From: Cytophagaceae bacterium
GTDB taxonomy: Bacteria; Bacteroidota; Bacteroidia; Cytophagales; Cytophagaceae
NCBI GenBank assembly: GCA_021151805.1
Contig: JAGKWN010000028.1
Span: 1 to 40,942 of the forward strand
Length of the DNA: 40,942 nt
Direction: 5' to 3'
The notes under the pieces are model-generated. The model was given only the letters and a program-made list of their open reading frames with translations. It made no database searches and had not been told where the DNA came from. Of this stretch, positions 15,880 to 27,400 are shown one piece after another. The position numbers were made by a program, and so were the translations under genes. Numbering within the stretch: the stretch's first letter is position 1; every line of letters starts with the position of its first letter.

Positions 15880-16067
15880 ATTATAAATTATGAGTTATGA
15901 ATTATGAATTTAAAACCCCAGTCATAATTCATAACCCACATTTCATATTTATTTCTCCCAAATCAGAAAAGAACAAAATAGAGTCTTTTCACTATAAGGG
16001 GTCGATGTCCTTCGTTCTCTAGTCACATCTATAATATTTATTCAATTCATAACTCATAATTTATAAT
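15880..16067. repeat. MITE-like element with 24-bp terminal inverted repeats
   Basis: Bases 15880-15903 and 16044-16067 are perfect 24-bp inverted repeats bounding an element of about 190 bp with no coding frame. The arms consist of 7-bp units: TTATGAG (15888), TTATGAA (15895), TTATGAA (15902). A second internal inverted repeat of 14 bp (15894-15907 with 15923-15936) can form a hairpin. The element fills the gap between the methyltransferase and HAD genes. No flanking target-site duplication is evident. A related arm stands alone at 35533-35560. Confidence 0.7.
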
Positions 16068-16081
16068 TCATAATTAAAGAA

Positions 16082-16888
16082 ATGAAATACAAAATGCTTG
16101 TCCTTGACATGGACGACACCCTGCTTACCGACGATCATCGCATTTCAGAAAAAAACAAAGAGGCTTTACTTAAAGCACAGGAGCTGGGTGTATATGTAGT
16201 ACTGGCTTCCGGTCGGCCGACTCCAGCCATGACATCCTATGCAGCTGAATTGAACCTGGAAAAATACGATTCTTATATCCTTGCCTATAACGGAGCTGTA
16301 ATCATGCGTATGAAAGATGAAAGCATTCTGTTCGAACAAAGTTTAACGAAAGAAGAAATTCATCGTCTATATGATTTCAGTGTAGCACATAAAGTACACA
16401 TCATAACCTATATCAACGGCGCGATCATCAGCGAAACTGATTCACCATACATTGATATTGAGAAAAAGATCACAGGGATGCCTTTTAACAAAGTAAGCAA
16501 CTTCAAAGCTACGGTGAATAGCTCTGCCATCAAGTGTATTCTGTTAGAAGATCCTTCCTATTTAAAGCAGGTTGAGAAAATATTAAAAGCAGAAATGCCG
16601 GATAAAAGCGTGGCTACTTCCAAACCGTATTTCCTTGAAGTGACACACTACGGCATAGACAAAGCAGAAAGTTTAAAACGTTTAGCGGCAAAACTAAACA
16701 TCAGACAGGAAGAAATTATTGCTGTAGGCAATGCAGAAAATGACCTGTCAATGGTACAATATGCCGGCTTAGGTGTATGGGTTGACAATGTAAATCCGGA
16801 TCTTCGCGATAAAGCCAATGTGATTGTTGCCTCAAATAATAATGATGGTGTAGCTGAAGTTGTGGATCGTTTTATCCTTGCCGGCTAA
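16082..16888 (+). CDS. HAD superfamily hydrolase, Cof-type (YidA-like) phosphatase
   Basis: 268 residues of the HAD IIB (Cof) subfamily, which dephosphorylates sugar phosphates or related metabolites in the cytoplasm. Motif I is LDMDDTLL (D9 nucleophile, D11). Motif II is VLASGRP with Ser at about 43. A Lys serving as motif III precedes GNAENDLSMV (motif IV, about 219-228), where GN replaces the more common GD. The alpha/beta cap lies between motifs II and III (about 85-190), as expected for subfamily IIB. The gene is single, between the repeat element and tamB. Substrate not predictable. Confidence 0.9.
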   Translation: MKYKMLVLDMDDTLLTDDHRISEKNKEALLKAQELGVYVVLASGRPTPAMTSYAAELNLEKYDSYILAYNGAVIMRMKDESILFEQSLTKEEIHRLYDFSVAHKVHIITYINGAIISETDSPYIDIEKKITGMPFNKVSNFKATVNSSAIKCILLEDPSYLKQVEKILKAEMPDKSVATSKPYFLEVTHYGIDKAESLKRLAAKLNIRQEEIIAVGNAENDLSMVQYAGLGVWVDNVNPDLRDKANVIVASNNNDGVAEVVDRFILAG

Positions 16889-17071
16889 AATAGCAGGGAT
16901 AAAACTTATTTTTCTGTAAAAAAAAGTCTGTATTCTGTAAAACTTCCACTGAATGATTTTATTATTATACATTCACTGAAATAGGTAATCACAGCCTAGT
17001 CAAGTTGCATTCAGGATTTTTAAATTGTAAATTATATATAATCTATTTGAAAGCAACAATTCGGGATCACG

Positions 17072-20000
17072 ATGACTCGCGGGAGGAAAATAGTAAGATT
17101 CGTCTCCAAAACTTTTTTGGCACTCATAGGATTATTTCTTTTCCTATTCGTATCCTTGTGGGCAGTCTTAAAAGTGCCTTCCGTTCAAAACTTTTTAGTT
17201 TCAAAAGTAACTACTTATATCAGCGACAAAACACATACACGTGTTGAACTGGCATATATCGACCTGGAGTTTCCAAAATCGATTCTATTACAAGGCATTT
17301 TTCTCGAAGATCAAAAACACGATACACTCATTGCTGTAAAAGAGCTGGAGTTAGATATTAATATGCTCGCGCTACTTACAAGCACTGTTTCCATCGAATC
17401 TACAGAGCTGGATGATTTTTCTGTGCATTTAAAACGAAGTGAACGGGATAGCACCTTCAACTTCCAATTCCTGCTTGATGCATTTACTTCCGACAATAAA
17501 AAAGAAGTTAATATCGATACAACGAAGACCGGAACACCCTGGACAGTCAAAGCCAATTCCATTGTATTATCCCATGGCCACTTCCACATGGAGGATTCGT
17601 TAAGCGGCTTGTATATAAATCTCTCTTTGGGAGAAATGAAAGGCGAACTAAATAAGCTCGACCTGAATAAGAGTTTTGCCGATGTTGGAGATATTGCATT
17701 ATTGGATGTACATGGCAGTGTTCGTAGCACCAAACAATCGGCTCCTGATACCAGTACTTCTGCAGGATGGCGAGGCCTATCAATATCCGGATTGACCATA
17801 GAACATTCTTCGTTCAGTTATTCAGATCAACTTTCATCCTTACTCGCTTCAGCAACAATCGGCACACTTGAATTAGAGAACACATCCATAGACCTGATTG
17901 AACAGACAATCGCTTCCGACGGACTTTCCATGGCACAAAGTTCATCGCTTATCCAACTAAAGAAATCAAATACAGCATCTGAGGCAGACACATCCACTTC
18001 TAATTGGAACGTACAAGTATCAGCATTGCAGTTTGATCAAAATGATTTCAAAATGGATGTACTGAATGAAGCTAAAATCCATTCAGGTATCGACTGGAAT
18101 CACCTGGCATTAACAGGTATCAATACACAGGCAAAAGATCTTGCTTATAACGGTCCGATGATTGAAGCAACCATCGAATCTTTATCGGTACAGGATAAAA
18201 GCGGCTTCGGCATCCGGTCTTTGGAAACGAATGTCTACATGGATTCAGACAATGCATCGCTAACAGATTTATCGCTTGTTACCAATTATTCCCGCCTCGG
18301 CCAGGATATCAGTATCCAATATAAATCCTTAGAAGAACTCATGTCTACCCTATCGGTTAATTGCAACATGAAAAATAACCAGGTAGCGATTAAAGATTTA
18401 CTACTGCTTGTTCCGGCACTCGACACAATAGAGATCATCCATAAAAACAAAGATCGCTCCGTTGTCTTTGATTTACTTGCGCAAGGCAATATGAACAAAC
18501 TGGCGCTTAAGAAATTCTATTTAAAAACACTCGAAACAAGTATTGACGCAAAAGGACAGATCAACTTCATTACTGATCCCGACAAACTTTTCATGGATCT
18601 GAATATTAAACGTATTCAAACGGGCGCTGCTGATCTTACAGCCCTGCTACCCGACAGTGCATTACCATCAAGCATTGTTATTCCTTCTGAATTATTCCTG
18701 ACCGGAAACTACAAAGGTACGATATCCGATTTTACATCAACCCTGAATCTGGGCAGCTCCATAGGTAATGCATTGGTTCATGCAGACATATCCGGACTAC
18801 AGCAAGAAGTACCTTCTTACAAACTGGCATTGCAAACACATAATTTTAACCTTGGAAAACTATTAAATCAAACGACTCTTGGCGAACTGAATGGAGCTAT
18901 TGATGTCACAGGCAGCGGTATTGATACCAACACATTTGCCGCAACTATTCATTCAGATATTGAATCGATGTCAATCAATGCATACAACTATCATTCCATT
19001 CAATTCAACGGAGCATTAAATAAACAGTTGATTGAAATTGAAGGAACAGTAGCCGATAGTAATCTGAACCTTTCGCTTGCAGGAAAAGCCAATCTTAACA
19101 AGCAGCAGGAATTTTACGATCTGAAATTAAATTTAAAAGGTGCAGATCTGCAGAAACTGAAACTTACTGAAGAACATACTACCGTTTCAGCCAACACAGA
19201 TATGCATCTCAACGGAGATCCTACAAAAAATATCAATGGTCATATTTCTACACGCAACATTCTTGTTATCCAAAATGGAAAAAGATATAAAGAAGACTCA
19301 TTGGTATTGGTTTCTGTTAATGAGCCGGGCAAGAGTAACGTCAAACTCAACAGCTCCATGTTTGCAGCCACATTCGACGGAAACATAGATGTATTGTCTG
19401 TAAGCGGCGCGGTTACCAACCATCTAAACCGGTATTTTCATTTCACGGATGCTCCTTTCAAAAAAATGAATCCTCAAAACTTCACCTTTGAAGTTCAGAT
19501 AAACGACTCTCCGTTGTTGCGTGAAGTAGTTCTCCCATCATTAAGCCAATACAGTTCCATGAAAATCAATGGATCATTCAATAGTGAAGAAGCGAAACTC
19601 GCTATACTGGCAAACATTCCCTCAGCCACATACAGCGGCACAACTGTTAATGAGTTTGTATTCAACCTGGATTCGGACCCTGACAAAATCACTTATAACA
19701 CCGGCTGGGATTATTTAAGTACAGGCAGTATAAATCTGCAGCAAACAACTGCAGACGGCACCATCGAAAAAGATACTGCAGGTATCAACCTTAGCATTAA
19801 GAATACAGATGGAAAAGATAAAATAAAATTAAATTCCATCCTGACCATTACCTCCGGAAACCGTTATCGATTCAGTATTTTAAAAGATGGGCTTGCACTG
19901 CAGGAAGAAAAATGGACAGTGGCAGAAAAAAATTATATCGAAGTCGGCCAGAAATATATTTTTGCCGAGCACTTCAACCTATCGCACAATACCCAATTTA

Positions 20001-22015
20001 TCAAGCTCCAATCGGCAGCCGAGGGAAATGATATAGACATTCAATTCAAAGCATTTGATCTGCATACATTATCACAGATCATTGAAGATGACACACTATT
20101 GGTACAGGGTATCCTGGATGGGGAGGTAAACTTCAAACACATACAGCAAAATCCTGCCTTTACTTCCCAGCTGAATATAAAAGATCTTGCTTACAAGGAT
20201 TCACGTGTAGGAAATTTAAAAATAGCAGCAGACAACTTAACAGCTGATCGATATACAGCAACTATTGAATTAAGAGATTCTCTTAACCGGGCTACGATAG
20301 CTGGCTATTATGTTGGCTCTTCCAGCGACGTGCATTTCAATGCTGATATACAATCGATCGAACTTCACTCCCTTGAAGCCTTCAGCGGCGAACAAATACA
20401 CGGCAGTAGCGGCAAGGTAAAAGGAAATATTGCCATCACAGGTACTCCCAAAGAACCTAAATTCAATGGTAACATACAATTCGTGGATGCATCGACCAAG
20501 GTTGCTTACATCAATCAACGGCTGTTCATGAAGAAAGAAACAATAAGCATTTCACCGGAACGGGTTACATTCAATTCTTTCAACATCCTTGATTCATTAA
20601 ACAATGAAGCTGTGATTAATGGTTATGTGGGCATTAAATCATTTAACGACGTCACATTTAATCTAAACGTCAATACAAATGATTTCATGGTATTGAATAC
20701 TACTGCAGTGAATAATAAATTATATTATGGCAAAGTAATCCTCGATAGTAAAATTTCGATCAAAGGAAACCAGGATCTACCGGTAATCAATGCTGACATT
20801 AATATTGTCCGGGGAAGTCACTTCACTTTTGCTGTTCCGGATTCGAAAGTTACGGTAGACCGAGGAGATGGCGTTGTAATCTTTACCAGTGATTCTTCTT
20901 CTCTGGACCCGATCATGCTCAGACAAACCGATGAACTTACTACACAAAAAATAACCGGCCTTGATCTTTCTGCAAAAATACACATCAACAGAAACAGTAC
21001 GTTGAAATTATTAGTCGACCCGATTTCAGGAGATTCGTTATCGGTAAGAGGTGATGCTGACTTGAATTTCAAAATGGACGAAAGCGGACAGACCAGCTTA
21101 TCCGGCAGGTATGTTGTGTACGACGGAAGTTACAAAGCTTCTCTGGAAAATCTGATTGTACGAAGATTCAATATTACACGCGGCAGCACCATTATCTGGA
21201 GCGGTGACCCGACCAATGCACTTGTAGACATCAAAGCCACTTATGAAACAAGGACAGCGCCTGACGGGCTTCTTGCGAACTCGGCAGTAATTGATTCCAG
21301 TGCATTACGTAAGCCTCTGCCCTTTATCGTCATTATGTCGATGCAGGGTGAATTATTAAAACCCTTGATCAGTTTTCAATTGGATATGCCTGACAATACG
21401 AAAGGAGCTTTAGGCGGCGAAGTTTATTCCCAAATTTCCAATATCAATGCCAATGAATCTGAAGTAAATAAACAGGTATTTGCTCTACTTGTGCTGAACC
21501 GTTTTATAGTACCTGATAACAGCAGTAGCTCAGGAGGCGCTTCAGATTTCGCACGGCGCAGTGTAAGCAGAATGATGAGTAATGAGCTCAATAAATTATC
21601 TGCCAAATATGTAGAAGGCTTACAGATAGATGTTGATGTACAATCATACAATCAGGTAAATAATGGTGAACAGAAAGGTAACACACAGGTAGAAGTGGGT
21701 GTAAGTAAAAGCCTGTTAAATGAACGCCTTACAGTACAGATCGGTGGTAACGTACCGCTCGAAGGGCAGGATGCAGCAACAAACAGTAATGCAAAAAACA
21801 TTACCGGTGATGTACAGGTTGAATACAAAATAACTAAAAATGGCAGGTATAAAATAAAAGCATTCCGGATCAACCAATACGATGGCATCTTAAATGGTAA
21901 CATTGTAGAAACCGGTGCGGGTATCATGTATGTACGCAACTTTACACACTTCAAGGAATTATTTATTTCTAAAAAGAAAAAAAAGCAACTTACAGAAACC
22001 GACGATCAACAATAA
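17072..22015 (+). CDS. tamB: TamB-like envelope assembly protein (DUF490 family)
   Basis: A 1647-residue protein of the TamB/AsmA-like group, which spans the periplasm as a long beta-taco and is linked to outer-membrane protein assembly and phospholipid transport. The start MTRGRKIVRF is followed by one signal-anchor helix (about 10-32, FLALIGLFLFLFVSLWAVL). The body is a long series of short beta strands rich in Ser, Asn and Asp. The C-terminal 400 residues carry the TamB domain pattern, including GTPKEPKFNGNIQF, TFAVPDSKVTVDRGDGVVIF, VRGDADLNFKMDESGQTSLSG and YVVYDGSYKASLENLIVRRFN. The stop is 9 bp before tamL, so the two form an operon, the usual TamB-TamA pairing. Length is normal for Bacteroidota TamB, which exceeds the E. 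coli protein (about 1260). Confidence 0.9.
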   Translation: MTRGRKIVRFVSKTFLALIGLFLFLFVSLWAVLKVPSVQNFLVSKVTTYISDKTHTRVELAYIDLEFPKSILLQGIFLEDQKHDTLIAVKELELDINMLALLTSTVSIESTELDDFSVHLKRSERDSTFNFQFLLDAFTSDNKKEVNIDTTKTGTPWTVKANSIVLSHGHFHMEDSLSGLYINLSLGEMKGELNKLDLNKSFADVGDIALLDVHGSVRSTKQSAPDTSTSAGWRGLSISGLTIEHSSFSYSDQLSSLLASATIGTLELENTSIDLIEQTIASDGLSMAQSSSLIQLKKSNTASEADTSTSNWNVQVSALQFDQNDFKMDVLNEAKIHSGIDWNHLALTGINTQAKDLAYNGPMIEATIESLSVQDKSGFGIRSLETNVYMDSDNASLTDLSLVTNYSRLGQDISIQYKSLEELMSTLSVNCNMKNNQVAIKDLLLLVPALDTIEIIHKNKDRSVVFDLLAQGNMNKLALKKFYLKTLETSIDAKGQINFITDPDKLFMDLNIKRIQTGAADLTALLPDSALPSSIVIPSELFLTGNYKGTISDFTSTLNLGSSIGNALVHADISGLQQEVPSYKLALQTHNFNLGKLLNQTTLGELNGAIDVTGSGIDTNTFAATIHSDIESMSINAYNYHSIQFNGALNKQLIEIEGTVADSNLNLSLAGKANLNKQQEFYDLKLNLKGADLQKLKLTEEHTTVSANTDMHLNGDPTKNINGHISTRNILVIQNGKRYKEDSLVLVSVNEPGKSNVKLNSSMFAATFDGNIDVLSVSGAVTNHLNRYFHFTDAPFKKMNPQNFTFEVQINDSPLLREVVLPSLSQYSSMKINGSFNSEEAKLAILANIPSATYSGTTVNEFVFNLDSDPDKITYNTGWDYLSTGSINLQQTTADGTIEKDTAGINLSIKNTDGKDKIKLNSILTITSGNRYRFSILKDGLALQEEKWTVAEKNYIEVGQKYIFAEHFNLSHNTQFIKLQSAAEGNDIDIQFKAFDLHTLSQIIEDDTLLVQGILDGEVNFKHIQQNPAFTSQLNIKDLAYKDSRVGNLKIAADNLTADRYTATIELRDSLNRATIAGYYVGSSSDVHFNADIQSIELHSLEAFSGEQIHGSSGKVKGNIAITGTPKEPKFNGNIQFVDASTKVAYINQRLFMKKETISISPERVTFNSFNILDSLNNEAVINGYVGIKSFNDVTFNLNVNTNDFMVLNTTAVNNKLYYGKVILDSKISIKGNQDLPVINADINIVRGSHFTFAVPDSKVTVDRGDGVVIFTSDSSSLDPIMLRQTDELTTQKITGLDLSAKIHINRNSTLKLLVDPISGDSLSVRGDADLNFKMDESGQTSLSGRYVVYDGSYKASLENLIVRRFNITRGSTIIWSGDPTNALVDIKATYETRTAPDGLLANSAVIDSSALRKPLPFIVIMSMQGELLKPLISFQLDMPDNTKGALGGEVYSQISNINANESEVNKQVFALLVLNRFIVPDNSSSSGGASDFARRSVSRMMSNELNKLSAKYVEGLQIDVDVQSYNQVNNGEQKGNTQVEVGVSKSLLNERLTVQIGGNVPLEGQDAATNSNAKNITGDVQVEYKITKNGRYKIKAFRINQYDGILNGNIVETGAGIMYVRNFTHFKELFISKKKKKQLTETDDQQ

Positions 22016-22024
22016 ATAGTATTA

Positions 22025-24325
22025 ATGAAATTCAGCAATAGCTACATATGCATTATTATTCTTGCAATATTTTGCCTGGGGTGTAAAGCCACCAAGTATG
22101 TTCCCGAAGGCGACAGTCTCTATACTGGTTCTGATTTTAAGATCCAGTCCAATGAACCCAAGAAGTTTATTAAACGCGTCAAATCGGATCTGCAGGATCA
22201 ATTAAAACCTAAACCAAATACATCTGTATTGGGTCTGCCCATAAAATTAAATTTTTATAGTCTGTTGGGAAAACCTAAAAAAGAAAAAGGACTAAGATAT
22301 AATCTAAGCAAAAAATTCGGCGAAGCTCCAGTATTATTTTCAACCGTTAACCCGTCCTTCACCCAGAAAGCCTTATCAGCAGCACTTTTCAACCGGGGAT
22401 TATTTGACGCGGAAGTAACGTACGATATCATAAAAAGTAAAAACGGAAAGAAAACAAGTATAACGTATCAAATCAAAACAGGTGCTTCTTATAAAATAAA
22501 AAACTATTCCGTTCAGATTAAAGATACAGCCATTATACATCTTTTAAAGGCTAACGAAGAAAAAAGCCGCATTAAACCAGGTCGCAGATACAACCTCACA
22601 CGTTTAAAGAACGAACGCGAGCGGATTGATGAATTAATGAAAAACAATGGTTATTATCATTTCAATCCTGAGTTTCTGGTTTATGAAGCAGACACCATTG
22701 GCGCCAGCTCCAGCGTGGTAATGCGATTAAAGCTCAAACCACAAACCACTGAAAAAAGTATTCGCAGATATACACTTTCCGGTGTTTATGTTTTATTAGA
22801 CAGCAGCTATACTGCCAAACATATTATACATGAAGCTGACACAGCAAACATAGACCATGTAATTTTATACCTGAACGAAGACTTCAAACCCTCACCGATT
22901 GCAGAGTATGTGTATTTAAAAGCAGGCGACTACTATTCAAGAGAGAATCAACAGTTGACACTGAGCCGGCTCATGGGTATGAACTTATTTAAATATGTAG
23001 ACATATCCATCAATGAAAAAGATTCCACACACCTGGATGTATACATTCACCTTTCGCCTTTACCCAAACGCTCTGTCAGTGTTGAAGTTGATATGGTAAG
23101 TAAATCCAATAACTTCATAGGACCCGGCATAAATCTCAACTATACAGATAAAAATTTATTTAAAGGTGGAGAAAAATTAAGCTTAGGATTTCATGGTTCT
23201 ATTGAAACCCAGTTAAACGGACAGTTCAAAGGATTATACACGTACGAATTCGGTCCGCAGATGAACCTAACAATTCCCCGATTCATACTTCCTTTTCCTG
23301 TAAAGGCTTCCAGCTACTTTACACCAAATACGTTATTCACTTCCAGTTATACATTTCTAAAGCGGGTAAATTATTTTGAAATGCGTACGCTTCAGTTATC
23401 CTTCGGATACAAATGGAAAGAGTCACTCCCCATTGAACATTACCTGCGCCCTATCAATATCAGTTTTTTCAACATCAGTCATATCAGCGATGATTTCAAT
23501 GCATTGCTCCTGAGTAATCCTGCATTACGTCGCCGATATGAAGATCAACTGATTGCAGGCATTATGTATTCTTATACCTATAACCAGCAAGTATATCCGA
23601 GAAGAAAAAATCAGATCTATTTCAATGGCAATATTGATATCTCCGGCAATACACTCAGTGCGCTAAACTCATTAAGCGGTAGTCCGGAGAATAGCATTGG
23701 CGCCAAAACGTTTGCGGGCATTGCTTACGCGCAATATGCTAAGTTTGATATCGACCTGCGTAATTATTTAAAAGTAACCCGAAAAACTGTTTTTGCAAGC
23801 CGTATGATATTAGGTTGGGGGATTCCTTATGGCAACTCTTCTGCGCTACCTTTTGTAAGAGGCTTCTTCTCCGGTGGTGCGAATAGTTTACGTGCATTCC
23901 CCGTGAACTCCGTGGGGCCAGGCACCTACCGATTACCTGATAGTTTACAGAGTTCTTATTTTATCCAGCAAGGTGGCGACATCAAAATTGAATGGAGTGC
24001 AGAATACCGCTTTCCGATTGTAAGTATTTTCAAAGGAGCCTTCTTTGTGGACGCCGGTAACGTATGGTTATACAAGAATAACGATTTAATACCCGGTGCC
24101 CAGTTCAAATTTGAAAAAGCATTTACAGAACTTGCTGTTGGCGGTGGCTTTGGTCTCAGAGCAGACCTGAGCTTCTTTATTATACGTCTGGATCTTGCTA
24201 CACCTGTACGTAAACCCTGGCTGGATGAAGGTGAGCGATGGGTACTTGACAATATGAATCTGGGCAGTAAAGACTGGCGGAGACAAAACCTGATCCTGAA
24301 TATTGCAATCGGCTATCCATTCTAA
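22025..24325 (+). CDS. tamL: TamL, lipoprotein-type BamA/TamA outer-membrane protein
   Basis: 766 residues. The N-terminal signal ends in a lipobox CLGCKATKYVPEGD, with the acylated Cys at about residue 20. A lipidated TamA is the Bacteroidota TamL form, and the segment KYVPEGDSLY is its usual first strand. POTRA-like regions follow (about 100-380, e.g. FFSTVNPSFTQKALSAALFNRGLFDAEVTYDI and GDYYSRENQQLTLSRLMGMNLFKYVDI). The Omp85 barrel occupies about 390-766 and ends in FIIRLDLATPVRKPW...LNIAIGYPF, a C-terminal beta-signal ending in Phe. The barrel contains VRGFFSGGANSLRAF, the conserved VRGF-type loop-6 motif of Omp85 proteins. It probably works with TamB to insert envelope proteins or move lipids. 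A terminator follows. Confidence 0.92.
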   Translation: MKFSNSYICIIILAIFCLGCKATKYVPEGDSLYTGSDFKIQSNEPKKFIKRVKSDLQDQLKPKPNTSVLGLPIKLNFYSLLGKPKKEKGLRYNLSKKFGEAPVLFSTVNPSFTQKALSAALFNRGLFDAEVTYDIIKSKNGKKTSITYQIKTGASYKIKNYSVQIKDTAIIHLLKANEEKSRIKPGRRYNLTRLKNERERIDELMKNNGYYHFNPEFLVYEADTIGASSSVVMRLKLKPQTTEKSIRRYTLSGVYVLLDSSYTAKHIIHEADTANIDHVILYLNEDFKPSPIAEYVYLKAGDYYSRENQQLTLSRLMGMNLFKYVDISINEKDSTHLDVYIHLSPLPKRSVSVEVDMVSKSNNFIGPGINLNYTDKNLFKGGEKLSLGFHGSIETQLNGQFKGLYTYEFGPQMNLTIPRFILPFPVKASSYFTPNTLFTSSYTFLKRVNYFEMRTLQLSFGYKWKESLPIEHYLRPINISFFNISHISDDFNALLLSNPALRRRYEDQLIAGIMYSYTYNQQVYPRRKNQIYFNGNIDISGNTLSALNSLSGSPENSIGAKTFAGIAYAQYAKFDIDLRNYLKVTRKTVFASRMILGWGIPYGNSSALPFVRGFFSGGANSLRAFPVNSVGPGTYRLPDSLQSSYFIQQGGDIKIEWSAEYRFPIVSIFKGAFFVDAGNVWLYKNNDLIPGAQFKFEKAFTELAVGGGFGLRADLSFFIIRLDLATPVRKPWLDEGERWVLDNMNLGSKDWRRQNLILNIAIGYPF

Positions 24326-24358
24326 AAAAAATATTATCTATTCAACTCACTAAAATAA

Positions 24359-24395
24359 AAAAAGGTTGTATGTACTCATACAACCTTTTTATTTT
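24359..24395. terminator. Bidirectional terminator between tamL and TPR-CHAT
   Basis: A stem of AAAAGGTTGTATG with CATACAACCTTTT, flanked by A and T tracts on both sides, ends the convergent genes on either strand. Confidence 0.88.
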
Positions 24396-24413
24396 AATCC
24401 AATCAGATAGAAT

Positions 24414-27400
24414 TTAATCCAGACCTACCAACACAAATGCACCCCAATAAATAGGTTGCTGATATTTCTGTAAGATATACATTTTGGCATCGTAAAGAGA
24501 TTTACGTTTATTACCTGTCTTCAACCAATTCTTATAAAATTCATTTAACAAATCTGCCGTTACTTCATCAGACACTTTAAACAAACTCATAATTAAATTA
24601 TTTGATCCGGCAACGATAAAGGCACGCTGTAAACCATATACACCTTCACCTAATTGTACATCACCCAAGCCCGTTTCACAAGCACTTAATAATACAAGTT
24701 CTGTATTATCAAAGTCAAGGTTCATTGCTTCATAGGCCGTCAATAAACCATCTTGCTTGTTAAAATCTACATTATCCGGATCATTCAGCAATTCACCGCC
24801 ATTTGAAAGCAACAAACCTGAACGGTATAATGGATTCTGAGAAGATTCATTTTCCAATTCAGAATCAAAACCAGATTGTTTTAAATCCGGTAGAAAATAC
24901 CCGTGTGTTGCAATATGGAAAAACTTCGGACTCTTTAATGATTTAATTTTTTCTTCCGTAGCTGCTTCTCCTATGAAAAGATCAGAAGGCACATTACTTT
25001 TTTGTAACAGGTCTGCAATTTCTTTAACTTCTTTCTCTGCACCCGGTAATTGAGGAATGGTTCTGTCATTTACATCAATGGTACTGTTCACATAATAAAC
25101 CGGATTCCCTACTAGAGTAAGTTTACTTGCTTTTGTTTTTGTTTCGGCAACAGGTGCTGCTGTTTTACGTTGGTTCTTGTAAAATTCGGTCAGTATATCT
25201 TTGGTATTAGCAACCTGAACAAACTGATATTTCTCTAATTGATATTTCCCATCCGATCCTTTTAATGTTTCCAGGTTAATCTGGTTGAAAACACCTTCCG
25301 GGGCAATAATAATTCTGGTCTTTCCTGCAGGTAATATTTCCTGAATTTTTTTCCAGTAATTATTATAAGACGACTGATCATCAATGTTAAATTTCATACA
25401 GTTCCGATAATATTTAACATACTTCGTTTCCATCGCCTTTCCATTTGTCATGGCAACTAATTCCGGATAAGACTTCGTGTCTTTATGCAATACCAATGCT
25501 GCATATATTGTTGTATCCGTAAACTTGGTATTAAATTGTCTGAAACGAATCATTTCAATCGCAACCTCATTTTGTGTAAGCGCATTCTTCAATTGTTTCC
25601 AGTCAAACACAAGTTTACTTTCATAACTATCCGAGAATAGTTCAGACGATTCTGAAAGATACTTCTCAAGCGATTCAATTTCTTTTTGAAGTTCAGCTTT
25701 GTTTACACCATTTTCCTGAATCTGCTCATTGCTCATGGAAAGCACCGTTGCCAGATATTCTTTCTTACCGATCCAGCTTTGATAAGCATTGATCATCTGT
25801 TGATTACCGCTGTTCATAATACGCTGACGAACTTTGATAGAAGAATTCAACATCAATGCCTTTGTTGACAATGTCATGTTATATACGTTCCCCATCAATT
25901 CAGGTCTGTTGGCCTGTAATTGGTAAGCCATGGAATAGTAAAACTCAAAATCGGTTTTAATAACATTCCAGCTTTTCATTTTTTCACGTTCACTCAACGC
26001 CGGGAATTGCACATTAATAAATTCCAGATACCCCTTTATAGCTTCATCATAGGATTTAACGGCATTATCAAAATCTTTTAAGATAAAATACATTTGACCG
26101 CTCTTACACAATGCTCTTGTATAATCCGGATGGCTTGTACTAAACGACTCAGCATATATATCTTTTGATTTGATGAAAGACATATTTGCATCCACATACT
26201 TTTCTTTACGGTAATAAATAAGGCCTTTCAAATAATTATAATCGGCAGCATGCCTGTCTGTAGGACCGAATTTAGCCAACCAGATTTTATTGGCTGCTTC
26301 CAGGTTTTGTTCAGCTAAATCCTCTTTACCGGTTTCCAGGTAGAATAAAGAAAGGTTCTTCAATACATCTGCATAAATCGGTGTATTCTCATTCAGTTCT
26401 GTTTTAATGGTTTTCAAAGAAGCCAGGAACAGGGATTCTATTTCAGAATTCTTCCCTTTATTGTAATAAAGAATAAGAGCCAGATCATTTTTAGCAAGAG
26501 CCACTTGAACGTGTTCTTCACCATACAATTTCTTATAAATATCCATTACTTTCAGAATATTTATTTGAGCTGTATTGTAATCACCAATGGCGGTATGGAT
26601 ATCCGCATATAGTTTCAATGATTCAGCATAACGCAGAGAGCTTGTTCCAAAAATTGCCGCACAGATATTCATGGCACGTGTAGCATATTTTTCAGCTTTG
26701 GAATAATCACCTTTGATATAATATAAGAAGCCAATTTGGTTCAGCGGATTAATCAACGTTCTGTTATCTACACCAAAACGTTTTTCGCGAAGCTGAATAG
26801 ACTTCAATAGACTCTCTTCCGTTTCCTGGTACTTACCAATATGAATATAAAGAATGGCAAGTTCTTCGATTGAAGAAGAAAGCTTAGAAGATTTCAATGT
26901 ACGTTTAGATAACTTCAGGGCTTTCTTTAAATTCCGTTCAGCATCTTCATACAAACCTTCAATAATAAATAAACGAGCCTGCGTTTCAAGTACTGCTGCA
27001 TATGCAAGGTTATCAGTAGTCAAAGCGTATTTCTTGAATAAGGCAAGTGCTTCACCCAGTTTCAATTCAGCAGCTCCGTAATTTCCTTGATAAATATCTA
27101 AGTTGGCCTGCACCTGTAAAGCTGTAGCATAATTCACATTCAAAGTACCATACCTTTTTGTAACAATGGTTAATGCTTCTGCGGCTACACGCTGCGCTTC
27201 ATCAAACCTGTCTGTCAATTCGAACAACTGTACTTCCTGATATAGATAGGTAATGTATTTCACGTGCTGGTGATCAATCGCATTACTTACAATCTGATCC
27301 AGACTGTATTTATAGGTCTCTTCAGCCTGTTTAAATTTATCTGTATACATCACATAATATGTTGCGCGATCCAGCAACTGCATGTGATAATTAGGTGATT

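Noticed and set aside
17005..17247. 80-codon plus-strand frame at the tamB start
   Set aside because: It overlaps tamB in another frame. The tamB signal anchor in the main frame is clear.
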